The translations under genes were made by a program, and so were the position numbers. Shown piece by piece: positions 25,892 to 33,166 of a stretch of DNA of 35,795 nt (the stretch's first letter is position 1; every line of letters begins with the position of its first letter). The notes under the pieces were generated by a model that saw only the letters and a list, made by a program, of their open reading frames with translations, did no database searches and was not told the origin of the DNA. Source of the stretch: Candidatus Ventrenecus stercoripullorum (GTDB lineage: Bacteria > Bacillota_I > Bacilli_A > RF39 > UBA660); assembly GCA_018712835.1 (NCBI GenBank), contig DVGF01000004.1:1-35795 (forward strand), in the 5' to 3' direction.

Positions 25892-26992
25892 TTATTTTGC
25901 GGATTTTTTTGTCTTCTTTTTTTTACTTTTTGTTTTATGAGTTATTTGCTTTTCTAAATTTTCTTTTTCTTCCTGATACTTTTTATGAAAAAATATTTTA
26001 AATAAAGTAACAGGATGAAGAATAAAGTCAATCGAATCTGCTTTATCAATTAATGTTAGTAGCCACGCTTCTCTATTCCGTGGTATTTTTTTGTTTAGTG
26101 GAAACATATGGGTAATCATAATGCTTTCTACTTTTGGGGTAATTATATCCGTACCAAAATATTTTTTGGAATTTACTACCGCTTCTTTAGCATGAGTGAA
26201 AGCGTGTTTTTGGAAGAATGGCTTTTTCTCGTTGCTATACTGCCATGGCTTTTCGTAGAAATCATGAAGAAGTCCAGCGATTGTTAATGCTTTATAATCC
26301 ATTCCTAGTCTTTTTCCTATCTTATAACAATCATAGGATACTCTTATCACATGTTCATAGACTGATTCGTTAATATGATGAGGGTACTCTTTTCTTCTTT
26401 GGAATTCTTTTTCTATAATTATCGGTTCAATAATTTTGTAAAATTCAATATAGTCTGTTTTAATGTCTTTTGATTTTTTTAGCTGTTGCCAGTAGATAAA
26501 ATAGCCTATTAATGTTGTTACTTGTAATAAGACTGTTATTATAATTGCTATGTCTACTAGATTTGATAAATATGGGATTGCTAAGCCAATAAAACCAACG
26601 ATAATGGTTATACAGATAAGCCATGTTTTTATTTTTCCTACTAATAGTGAGGCGCTTACTTTTCTCTTAATAAAAAAATATAAATTTAATAAAGCGATGA
26701 AGCACTCTAATACTAGGACATAAAAGAATGCAGGATTTTTGATAATCAGTAAAATTAATAAACTTATTGCAAAAAATTTATCAGCAATCGCATCTAGGGT
26801 CATTCCTAAAGTACTTGTACTCTCCCACTTTCTTGCAAAAAAACCATCAAAATAGTCTAAAATTGCGACAGTTACTGCTAAAGCGATAAATATTTTATAA
26901 TGATTTGTCAATCCTAAATAAAACATTAATGGCACTAAGACAATTCTTAGTGTTGTTAGAATATTTGGAATGTATTTTTTTAACCAGTTCAT
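25892..26992 (-). CDS. CDP-alcohol phosphatidyltransferase (PgsA-like) fused to an HD-domain hydrolase
   Basis: This 366-aa two-domain membrane protein has residues 1-170 as a CDP-alcohol phosphatidyltransferase with about six membrane segments and the complete motif D-x2-DG-x2-AR-x8-G-x3-D-x3-D (Asp46, Asp49, Gly50, Ala53, Arg54, Gly63, Asp67, Asp71). The likely product is phosphatidylglycerophosphate, as for PgsA. Residues about 200-330 are a cytoplasmic HD domain: His214 in YEHVIRV, His243-Asp244 in LLHDFYE, and a late Asp in LIDKADS. The C-terminus is Lys-rich. The start is ATG 26992, with AGGTGAT 4 bases upstream. PgsA proteins are normally about 190 aa, so the HD half is an addition; a linked phosphatase step is a hypothesis. 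Confidence 0.85.
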   Translation of the reverse strand: MNWLKKYIPNILTTLRIVLVPLMFYLGLTNHYKIFIALAVTVAILDYFDGFFARKWESTSTLGMTLDAIADKFFAISLLILLIIKNPAFFYVLVLECFIALLNLYFFIKRKVSASLLVGKIKTWLICITIIVGFIGLAIPYLSNLVDIAIIITVLLQVTTLIGYFIYWQQLKKSKDIKTDYIEFYKIIEPIIIEKEFQRRKEYPHHINESVYEHVIRVSYDCYKIGKRLGMDYKALTIAGLLHDFYEKPWQYSNEKKPFFQKHAFTHAKEAVVNSKKYFGTDIITPKVESIMITHMFPLNKKIPRNREAWLLTLIDKADSIDFILHPVTLFKIFFHKKYQEEKENLEKQITHKTKSKKKKTKKSAK

Positions 26993-27015
26993 AACAATCA
27001 CCTGTAGCCTTCTAC

Positions 27016-27043
27016 ATTTTACCATACTAGCCTAGAAACACAA
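27016..27043 (-). promoter_or_regulatory. Promoter of the PgsA-HD gene
   Basis: On the minus strand, TTGTGT (27038-27043), 16 bases, TAAAAT (27016-27021) with TGG before it, an extended -10. The leader to the ATG is about 20 bases. Confidence 0.55.
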
Positions 27044-27099
27044 GTGATTTTCTACTTTCTATCAAAATTGTAATAAATTGGAAGTTTTTTGACAATTTG

Positions 27100-27525
27100 T
27101 TATAGGTATATTTTTAAATCTTCATTGTTTTGTTGTTCTACTTTTATAATTTTTTCTATCATAGCGATTAGTTTTTCATCTTTGCCATCATAATTATTTT
27201 TTAGTTCTTCCAAACTGATTAGGCCTTTATTGGTCCCTTCCATCATCATTTTGGCTATATGGCTATCGCTTTTATCCATCATTAATTTCATATTGCTCAT
27301 CATACCACTTGATAACTTTGCCATTGCTCCAAGTTCTTTTTCTTGCACGTTGTAATCTTTACAGAAGCTTAACAGTTCTTGTTTTAAATTTTGATATTCT
27401 TCTTTTTGGTTTAATACTGTTTTGGCTAAGGCACGAGTTTCGATTTTGTCTTCAATAGACTCTATCCCGACTACTCCCATATCGACATTTTGATATAGTT
27501 TTACAATTACTTCTCTTTCATTCAT
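27100..27525 (-). CDS. Small all-helical protein of unknown function
   Basis: This 141-aa protein looks entirely alpha-helical, with Lys/Glu-rich amphipathic helices, one Met-rich segment (SSGMMSNMKLMMDKSDSHIAKMMMEG, about residues 70-95) and no membrane segment. The layout of roughly four helices recalls a ferritin-like or four-helix-bundle protein, but no metal-ligand pattern (ExxH) can be pointed to. The start at 27525 is chosen because GGTGAT lies 4 bases before this ATG. It lies between the RNase J-like gene and the PgsA-HD gene. It follows a good terminator, so it is transcribed separately, though no clear promoter was identified. Confidence 0.6.
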   Translation of the reverse strand: MNEREVIVKLYQNVDMGVVGIESIEDKIETRALAKTVLNQKEEYQNLKQELLSFCKDYNVQEKELGAMAKLSSGMMSNMKLMMDKSDSHIAKMMMEGTNKGLISLEELKNNYDGKDEKLIAMIEKIIKVEQQNNEDLKIYL

Positions 27526-27570
27526 TTTTATCACCATTGTTAGTATGGCGTTGTTTGCTATTTTTATGCT

Positions 27571-27598
27571 AAGAAAAAAGAAGTGCTTTTACACTTCT
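27571..27598 (-). terminator. RNase J-like gene terminator, containing the stop codon
   Basis: AGAAGTG/CACTTCT (27579-27585 and 27592-27598) with a 6-base loop that contains the TAA stop (27589-27591), then six Ts on the minus strand. Confidence 0.85.
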
Positions 27599-29223
27599 TG
27601 AACGACTGCAATTATCATTGGTTTGCATTCTGTTTGTTCGTATAAATAATTACTTAATTCTGAACGTATTTCTGTTTTTATTTTATTGTAATCTACTACT
27701 TTGTCCACGATATTTCTAGTAATTACCTCTTCACTGATAGAACGCATTCCGACAATTAAATCTTTGGAATCACGAACATAGATAAATCCTTTGGTAGTAA
27801 TTTCTGGACCTACTAATAGCACCTTGTCTTTTTTACTTAACGTAGCACTGATTAAAACTATTCCATTATCACTTAGTAATTCACGGTCTTTGATTACTAA
27901 ATCGCCAATGTCATCACTACTTTTTCCATCAATTAACACATCTTTTACTTTGATATGCTCAGTGGTATTTTTAGCAACTCCATCTGTAATTTCTACGACA
28001 TCGCCGTTTTGTTTTAAGAAAATATTTTCGGCAGGTATTCCTAGAGCACTTGCAACATTGGCATTGTTTACCATATAACGGTATTCTCCTTTGACCGGCA
28101 TATAATATTTTGGATTTAATAATTTAATCATTAGCATCAAATCTTCTTGAGAAGCATGATGTAAAATATTTTTCGTTTTTGGTAAAGATACAATTTTACA
28201 TCCAGCCATTGCTAAATCATTTTCTAATTTAACGATTGTTTTTTCGTTTGAGTCATAACGTGGTTCTGCAAAAACAACGGTATCATTTTCTCTTAATGTA
28301 ATAAATTTATCATATCCATTTACTATCTTACCAATGGAAGCATAGGCATTTGATTTATCATCACATATTAACAAAATAGAATTGTCGTCATTAATATTTG
28401 TTAAATCTCCTATTAAATCTGCTTGGTATTTTAAATAATTATTTTCTGTAGCAAAGCGAATAAAATTTTGTAATTTTTTTCCCATAATTACGATTTTACG
28501 ATGAGAATTTTTTGCTCCATCAAAGATATCTTGAATGGTATATAAATGTGTTGGTAGCACACTGAATAAAAGTCGATGATTGGTTTTATTAATCACGTCA
28601 GCAAAGAAGTTTGCTAAACGATGTGATGGAGATGTGTGACCAGCATGTTCTGAGAAGACAGACTCACTTAAAAGACATAATCCTCCTTGTTTTCCAACAT
28701 AAGCAATTTTTCCTAAATCCATATCGTAAGCATCTTTCATTAATGGATCTATGATAAAGTCTCCGGTATAGCATATTGCACCATGTTTGGTATTCATGGA
28801 ATACATTACAGCTCCTGGTACACTGTGGCTTACAGATAACGGGAAGATAGAAACTGTCCCAAAATTCAATTTTTTGTTAGGAACGATTTCTATAATATTT
28901 TCTTCTTTTACGCCTAAATCCATTAATACAAATTTTGTATAATGAGTCGCATAAAACTTTATTCCTGGGACTGTATGCGCTAAATCTGCTGCTGCTCCCA
29001 TATTCTCATAATGACCATGCGTTATAAATACTCCCTTAATTCTTTTTTTGTTTTTTACTAAATATTCATAGTCAGGAATTACATAATCTATTCCATACAT
29101 ATTTCCTTCTGAATATTTTAACCCGCAGTCAAAGACGAAAATATCTTCATTTACTTCTACAACATAGGTGTTTTTTCCGGTCTCGTCTAATCCACCCAAA
29201 CTAAAAATTTTTATTTTTTCCAT
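27589..29223 (-). CDS. RNase J family protein with degenerate metal site
   Basis: This 544-aa protein has the full RNase J layout: metallo-beta-lactamase core (1-about 210), beta-CASP insert (about 210-370), and a C-terminal domain ending TECKPMIIAVVQEV, typical of RNase J. Active enzymes use HxHxDH, a later His, an Asp, and HGE. Here the first motif is His69-Gly-His71-Tyr-Glu73-Asn74, so Asp and the last His are lost. SHSVPG and TGDF are kept, and the usual HGE before YR is KGE. Nuclease activity is therefore doubtful. It resembles the RNase J2 type that serves as partner of J1; J1 is not in this window. AAGGAGC lies 7 bases before the ATG. Confidence 0.88.
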   Translation of the reverse strand: MEKIKIFSLGGLDETGKNTYVVEVNEDIFVFDCGLKYSEGNMYGIDYVIPDYEYLVKNKKRIKGVFITHGHYENMGAAADLAHTVPGIKFYATHYTKFVLMDLGVKEENIIEIVPNKKLNFGTVSIFPLSVSHSVPGAVMYSMNTKHGAICYTGDFIIDPLMKDAYDMDLGKIAYVGKQGGLCLLSESVFSEHAGHTSPSHRLANFFADVINKTNHRLLFSVLPTHLYTIQDIFDGAKNSHRKIVIMGKKLQNFIRFATENNYLKYQADLIGDLTNINDDNSILLICDDKSNAYASIGKIVNGYDKFITLRENDTVVFAEPRYDSNEKTIVKLENDLAMAGCKIVSLPKTKNILHHASQEDLMLMIKLLNPKYYMPVKGEYRYMVNNANVASALGIPAENIFLKQNGDVVEITDGVAKNTTEHIKVKDVLIDGKSSDDIGDLVIKDRELLSDNGIVLISATLSKKDKVLLVGPEITTKGFIYVRDSKDLIVGMRSISEEVITRNIVDKVVDYNKIKTEIRSELSNYLYEQTECKPMIIAVVQEV

Positions 29224-29303
29224 AAAATTTGCTCCTTCTTTCCTCTTTTTTTCTTGATTTTGTTCTTAAATAAGAAATAAATTTAAGTTTCTTGCGTGAG
29301 TTA

Positions 29304-29332
29304 ATTATAGCAAATGATTTATGGAAATGCAA
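29304..29332 (-). promoter_or_regulatory. Promoter of the RNase J-like gene
   Basis: On the minus strand, TTGCAT (29327-29332), 17 bases, TATAAT (29304-29309) with TGC before it, an extended -10. It starts 1 base after the upstream stop codon. The leader is about 75 bases and A-rich, with a weak TTCTTATTTAAGAA palindrome near 29263-29276. Confidence 0.75.
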
Positions 29333-29333
29333 A

Positions 29334-30113
29334 TTATTCCCGTGATTCGCTTATCAAATCTTGTAAAGAAATTATCTTTAATCCTTTAAATTCAATATTT
29401 TCTAAAAGGACTTTAAAGTTCGCTAACCCAAGGTTATTTTGAATATAGATAATGTCTCCTGAACTTACTTTGTTATAGGTTTTACTAAAGTCATTTTTAG
29501 AAACACTTAAAGTTTCTTTGATTAGTAATTTCTTTTTTTCTATACAAAAATCTTTGTTATTATTTTTTATATAACATAGTTCATTGTTTTCTTTGTTATT
29601 TTTTAGGGCTTTTTCTACCGCGTCATAGTTCGTAAAATCGTTATTTATTTTTGTTCCGTATGCACGATGGGTATCTACATTTTCTTGTGTGGTAAGAACG
29701 CTGTAAGGGATGCCCATCTCTTCTAAATACGCTATTAAATGTTCATCTTCTAATATTAAAGCTACGGATTGTTTTAACGAATTTCCACGATAGATAATTT
29801 TGTCTTTATTTTCACTTACAGAAACTTCTGGTTTAATTTCATCAAAGACTAAAGAAGCTGTTTGATAATATCCTAAGTATTTCATATTTTGAAAACTTTT
29901 ATCGACATTGATTTCTATTCCTGAATATCCTGGTATCATATAGTCGTCTTTGATAATTGCATTAATACTTTCTTCTTTGTATTCCTCTTTCACTGCTACA
30001 ATCGATTCATAAAGCGGGTCTTGACTTCTCATAAATAAAGCGGCTTGCTCAGTAAAATAGAAACTAAAACACAACACGGATAATATTCCTGCGATACGTA
30101 AATATTTATTCAT
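29334..30113 (-). CDS. Exported NodB/polysaccharide-deacetylase-like protein, probably inactive
   Basis: This 259-aa protein has an N-terminal signal/anchor (about 5-24, LRIAGILSVLCFSFYFTEQA). Residues about 50-75 (IPGYSGIEINVDKSFQNMKY) match the N-terminal segment seen before some Bacilli deacetylase domains. VALILEDEHLIAYLEEMGIPYSVL looks like the first strand and helix of a NodB fold, and GDIIYIQNNLGLANFKVLL...GLKIISLQDLI looks like its last strands. The catalytic Asp-Asp pair and the HxxxH metal site are not visible, so activity is unlikely. It is third in a probable operon behind ssb and xre. The assignment is by pattern only. Confidence 0.5.
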   Translation of the reverse strand: MNKYLRIAGILSVLCFSFYFTEQAALFMRSQDPLYESIVAVKEEYKEESINAIIKDDYMIPGYSGIEINVDKSFQNMKYLGYYQTASLVFDEIKPEVSVSENKDKIIYRGNSLKQSVALILEDEHLIAYLEEMGIPYSVLTTQENVDTHRAYGTKINNDFTNYDAVEKALKNNKENNELCYIKNNNKDFCIEKKKLLIKETLSVSKNDFSKTYNKVSSGDIIYIQNNLGLANFKVLLENIEFKGLKIISLQDLISESRE

Positions 30114-30151
30114 ATACTCACCTATTTCAATTCTATGATTTAAAATTTTAT

Positions 30152-30472
30152 TTAATATAAATTTTTTAATTTTTGAATTTCTAATCTTGGGCTTTCCATA
30201 GCTTCCTTATACAGTTCTTTTTCTTTTCGTAATTCTTTGATAAATCTTATTTCTTTGTCATTTAAAACAGCATTTGATTGTCTTTCTAAGAAGGTATCTG
30301 CTGATATTTCAAATATATCTAACATCTTTAATATGGTTGGAATGCTCGGTATTAATTCATTTCGTTCATATCTTCCTAATGTCATGCGATGAATTTTTAA
30401 TTTTTCGGCTAATTCTATTTGGCTCCAACCTAATCTTTTTCTTTCTTTTTTGATGATGTTTCCAATGGACAT
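30152..30472 (-). CDS. Small Xre-family DNA-binding regulator
   Basis: This 106-aa protein has a Cro/C1-type helix-turn-helix in residues about 4-60 (IIKKERKRLGWSQIELAEKL, then HRMTLGRYERNELIPSIPTI), followed by a charged helical tail that may serve for dimerisation. Its ATG is 4 bases after the ssb stop, and GGAG of the ribosome-binding site is inside the end of ssb, so they share a transcript. The target is unknown. Confidence 0.88.
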   Translation of the reverse strand: MSIGNIIKKERKRLGWSQIELAEKLKIHRMTLGRYERNELIPSIPTILKMLDIFEISADTFLERQSNAVLNDKEIRFIKELRKEKELYKEAMESPRLEIQKLKNLY

Positions 30473-30476
30473 TTTA

Positions 30477-30800
30477 TTACTCCAATTTATTACTGCTTAA
30501 AAATGTAATTGATTCTACCATGACCTCAGATATATATTTTTTTTCTTCTTTTTCATCTATATAATTCCGAACTTGAAGTCGTCCTTTAATACCAACTAAA
30601 TCGCCTTTTTTACAATACTCTTTTATGCGTTTTGCAAGGCCATTCCACAAGATACATCGAATAAAATCAGTTTCATAAATGCCTTCTTGATTTTTATAGG
30701 ATCTTGGAACAGCAAGATTAATTACGGTTCTCGAATTATTCTCTGTGGAGAGTATTTCTGGGGTGTCTGTTAGGCGACCCACTAAGAGAATTTGGTTCAT
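30477..30800 (-). CDS. ssb: Short single-stranded DNA-binding protein
   Basis: This 107-aa protein is a single OB fold binding single-stranded DNA. It has the typical start MNQILLVGRLTDTPE, then INLAVPR, and FIRCILWNGLAKRIKEYCKKGDLVGIKGRLQVRNY. It ends in SSNKLE, directly after the fold, with no disordered tail and no acidic DDDIPF-type tip that recruits repair proteins. It is therefore probably an accessory SSB of the Bacillus SsbB (YwpH) kind rather than the replication SSB. AAAGGAGG lies about 6 bases before the ATG. It heads an operon with an Xre regulator and a NodB-like gene. Confidence 0.9.
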   Translation of the reverse strand: MNQILLVGRLTDTPEILSTENNSRTVINLAVPRSYKNQEGIYETDFIRCILWNGLAKRIKEYCKKGDLVGIKGRLQVRNYIDEKEEKKYISEVMVESITFLSSNKLE

Positions 30801-30821
30801 TCTTACCTCCTTTCCACCAGC

Positions 30822-30850
30822 ATTAAATCATACTTTTTTCAAGCTTGCAA
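30822..30850 (-). promoter_or_regulatory. ssb promoter
   Basis: On the minus strand, TTGCAA (30845-30850), 17 bases, TTTAAT (30822-30827) with TGA before it. The rest of the 240-base divergent gap to 31041 is A/T-rich, with inverted copies of CTAATTTGGTA and TACCAATTA around 30854-30915 that might be a control site. No RNA gene was seen in it. Confidence 0.6.
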
Positions 30851-30987
30851 ATGGCTAATTTGGTAGATTTTGTAAAGGTTTTTTAACAAATTTTCAAAAT
30901 TAGTATACCAATTATATAAAATCTGCTTGCTAAAATTTTCTGTTTTTTTAAATTTGCCTTTTTTTAACTTTTTAAAGAAAAGTTTCT

Positions 30988-31015
30988 TTGTTTTCCATTT
31001 CTTTCGTGCTATAAT
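30988..31015 (+). promoter_or_regulatory. Promoter of the plus-strand two-gene unit
   Basis: TTGTTT (30988-30993), 16 bases, TATAAT (31010-31015) with TGC before it, an extended -10. The leader to the ATG at 31041 is about 18 bases. Confidence 0.65.
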
Positions 31016-31040
31016 AATTTCAGAATAGGAAGTGGAATAC

Positions 31041-31529
31041 ATGACAGATAAAATTATGCAAGACAATCAAATGTATCTCACTCAGTGGATGCGTTATAAT
31101 CCATCTATTTCGGAATACAATACCTTGGAAGGAAATTTTCTAGTTTCTAAAGATGGAGAAAAATTGGATATAAGTAAAATTTATTTACCAGAAATTTTAT
31201 ATAATGAAGCGTTTCGAAAAGATGTTTCAAATGCTCTAGAAATGTCTGGTTTTGACTTTTTTCAAATTATTAAACTATACTCTCAAACAAATGAGATTTT
31301 AGAAAAAGAGCGCCAAGAAGAAGCAAAATACCCAGCTATTCAAGATATGACAATTTCAAATGATGAGAAAGGAACTCCATTTATTGTTTTTTCTGATATT
31401 CATGGTAAAAAGTACCGTTATGATACAAGTAATCCACAGCAAATCCTAGAGCTATATCAAACGTTAAAACAACAAAAAGCTAAAGTTACTTTAAAAGATT
31501 TAGGGAGTGTGATACAAAATGCTAACTAG
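31041..31529 (+). CDS. Unrecognised 162-aa soluble protein
   Basis: No family is recognised. The start at 31041 is chosen because AGGAAG lies 8 bases before the ATG; a GTG 9 bases upstream is possible. The protein is acidic to neutral with no signal or membrane segment. A helical first half (YLPEILYNEAFRKDVSNALEM, IIKLYSQTNEILEKERQEE) leads to a short beta-hairpin region, FIVFSDIHGKKYRYDTSNPQ, then a final helix QILELYQTLKQQ. Its last 11 bases overlap the next gene, so the two are coupled. The partner has a C-terminal membrane anchor, so this protein may act at the membrane. Confidence 0.65.
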   Translation: MTDKIMQDNQMYLTQWMRYNPSISEYNTLEGNFLVSKDGEKLDISKIYLPEILYNEAFRKDVSNALEMSGFDFFQIIKLYSQTNEILEKERQEEAKYPAIQDMTISNDEKGTPFIVFSDIHGKKYRYDTSNPQQILELYQTLKQQKAKVTLKDLGSVIQNAN

Positions 31530-31941
31530 AGAGGAATATGCTGCTAATCTCAATAAGAAACAACCATTGTCGGAGCTTGAAAAAGAGCAATTAAAAGAAA
31601 CAAATCAATTTATCAAAAATGCCCATTATTATGAAAAATACACTTCGAATATTACTCAAGAAATCATCCATGATTATGGTCGTGAGATTGCTTTTCTAAA
31701 TTACTTAAAAGATACTAACCCAAACAGTTTAACTCCTGACCAACAAGAAGCATTGCAACAAGGAAACGAAGCCTTTCAAACGTTATCTCGCGAGGAACAA
31801 AGAGCAAGAGCGGATGAACTTGCTTTGAAATTAACGCAAAAGAAAAATACCCATGCTGGATATATGAATGCAACAATTGTGATTTTCGTGGTTTTAAATC
31901 TTGGATTTTTCCTTGCTGCCCTACTACTGATTGCTCAGTAG
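31519..31941 (+). CDS. Unrecognised 140-aa protein with C-terminal membrane anchor
   Basis: No family is recognised. The first 110 residues are charged and helical (SELEKEQLKETNQFIKNAHY, SLTPDQQEALQQGNEAFQTL, SREEQRARADELALKLTQKK). A single membrane helix fills the C-terminus (about 117-139, ATIVIFVVLNLGFFLAALLL), with almost nothing after it: a tail-anchored topology with the body in the cytoplasm. It overlaps the previous gene by 11 bases; GGGAGTG lies 11 bases upstream of the ATG. The terminator overlaps the stop codon. The pair is likely to work together; no function can be given. Confidence 0.65.
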   Translation: MLTREEYAANLNKKQPLSELEKEQLKETNQFIKNAHYYEKYTSNITQEIIHDYGREIAFLNYLKDTNPNSLTPDQQEALQQGNEAFQTLSREEQRARADELALKLTQKKNTHAGYMNATIVIFVVLNLGFFLAALLLIAQ

Positions 31942-31950
31942 TATTTTTTT
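31922..31950 (+). terminator. Terminator of the two-gene unit, containing the stop codon
   Basis: TACTACTGA/TCAGTAGTA (31922-31930 and 31935-31943) with a 4-base loop, then seven Ts. The TAG stop (31939-31941) is in the downstream arm. Confidence 0.88.
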
Positions 31951-31978
31951 GAATATTTTTTCTTTTTTCTCATACATT
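31949..31978 (+). promoter_or_regulatory. Possible spoVS promoter
   Basis: TTGAAT (31949-31954) and TACATT (31973-31978) are 18 bases apart, overlapping the T-run of the preceding terminator. Weak match. Confidence 0.35.
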
Positions 31979-31998
31979 GTGGTATGGAGGTTATATAA

Positions 31999-32259
31999 AT
32001 GGAAATATTAAAAGTTTCATCAAAATCGAATCCGAGTAAAGTTGCTGGAGCGATTGCGAATATTTATCGGGAGCAAAAATGTGTTGAGTTGCAAACGATT
32101 GGAGCTGGCAGTCTTAATCAGGCCATCAAGGCTGTTGCTATTGCTCGTGGCTTTGTAGCACCTAGTGGAGACAATTTAATTGTTATTCCAGCATTCAGTG
32201 ACATTAGTATCGATGGAGAAAATAAAACGGCAATGAAATTAATCGTTACCAATAAATAA
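31999..32259 (+). CDS. spoVS: Stage V sporulation protein S
   Basis: This 86-aa protein has the length and sequence of the SpoVS family (Alba-like nucleic-acid-binding fold): EILKVSSKSNPSKVAGAIAN, then IGAGSLNQAIKAVAIARGFV, then DLIVIPAFSDI-type NLIVIPAFSDISIDGE and TAMKLIV. In Bacillus it affects coat assembly and septation; homologues are also common in non-sporulating bacteria, so its presence does not prove sporulation. GGAGG lies 8 bases before the ATG. It is probably monocistronic, between two terminators. Confidence 0.95.
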   Translation: MEILKVSSKSNPSKVAGAIANIYREQKCVELQTIGAGSLNQAIKAVAIARGFVAPSGDNLIVIPAFSDISIDGENKTAMKLIVTNK

Positions 32260-32279
32260 TTTTATATTTTTTGTATCAA

Positions 32280-32310
32280 AAAAAATGGGAACCTTGAGGT
32301 TCCTATTTTT
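32280..32310. terminator. Bidirectional terminator between spoVS and the methyltransferase gene
   Basis: A 12-bp stem (one G-U) with TTGA loop: AAAATGGGAACC (32282-32293) and GGTTCCTATTTT (32298-32309). A-runs and T-runs on both sides allow it to serve the convergent genes. The minus-strand stop TAG (32303-32305) is inside it. Confidence 0.88.
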
Positions 32311-33166
32311 GCCATATTGCTGTACAACCACATGGTAATATGTAAGGGCTATTTTTCATAGGTAGCCCTATTTCATCGCTAGAAATATGTCCTTTTTGAC
32401 GCTTGTTTACTGTCATTTGTAAAAGGTTTTCTAGCACTGTTTTTGATAATCCTGTACTATAGGAATTAATTAAAAACAATTTAAAATCATTATTCATCAG
32501 CTCTGTACATACATCTACTAATTCATATAAGTTTTTTTCAATGGTCCATACTTCGTTTTTGCTTCCCCTACCAAAACTAGGTGGGTCCATTAATATAATA
32601 TCGTATTTATTTCCTCTTCTAATTTCTCTTTTTACAAATTTTAGGCAATCATCTACTAAAAAACGAATTGGTTTGTCTTGTAAGTGATTTATGTTTACAT
32701 TTTCTTTGGCCCAGTCAACCATTCCTTTTGAAGAGTCTACATGAGTGACACTGGCACCAGCAGAAAGAGCAACAACGCTAGCAGCCCCCGTATAAGCAAA
32801 TAGATTTAATACTTTTAGGGGACGATTACTCTCTTTGATTGTTTTTTCTAGTAAATTCCAGTTTACTGCTTGTTCTGGAAACAATCCCGTATGTTTAAAG
32901 CCCATTAATTTTAAGCAAAATGTTAAGTCGTGGTATTTGACTTCGAACACAGGCGGAACATTTTTTATAATATGCCATGAACCTCCTCCAGTATTGGAAC
33001 GGCGATAGATGGCATCTACATCCTTCCATAAATTAGGATATGTTTTGGTTGGCCAAATAATTTGAGGATCTGGTCTTTGTAAAATAATATTATCCCAGGA
33101 CTCTAATTTTTCGCCATTTGCCATATCTAAAATTTGATATTCTTTAAAATCATTTACACATCTCAT
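32303..33166 (-). CDS. Class I SAM-dependent methyltransferase, RlmI/RlmK-like
   Basis: This 287-aa RNA methyltransferase of the COG1092/PF10672 type lacks the N-terminal PUA domain of full-length RlmI. A beta-rich N-terminal region (WHIIKNVPPVFEVKYHDLTF) leads to KHTGLFPEQAVNW, then motif I VLNLFAYTGAASV, the acidic residue in THVDSSKGMVDWA, and the catalytic motif MDPPSFGRG. A 23S rRNA cytosine-C5 or guanine-N2 target is expected from the family but not shown. The ATG overlaps the TGA of the upstream DUF308 gene (ATGA), so they are co-translated. Confidence 0.88.
   Translation of the reverse strand: MRCVNDFKEYQILDMANGEKLESWDNIILQRPDPQIIWPTKTYPNLWKDVDAIYRRSNTGGGSWHIIKNVPPVFEVKYHDLTFCLKLMGFKHTGLFPEQAVNWNLLEKTIKESNRPLKVLNLFAYTGAASVVALSAGASVTHVDSSKGMVDWAKENVNINHLQDKPIRFLVDDCLKFVKREIRRGNKYDIILMDPPSFGRGSKNEVWTIEKNLYELVDVCTELMNNDFKLFLINSYSTGLSKTVLENLLQMTVNKRQKGHISSDEIGLPMKNSPYILPCGCTAIWQK

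Noticed and set aside
30839-31066. 75-codon minus-strand frame in the ssb upstream gap
   Set aside because: Composition is that of A/T-rich noncoding DNA (runs of Lys and Phe), it covers both divergent promoters, and it has no ribosome-binding site.
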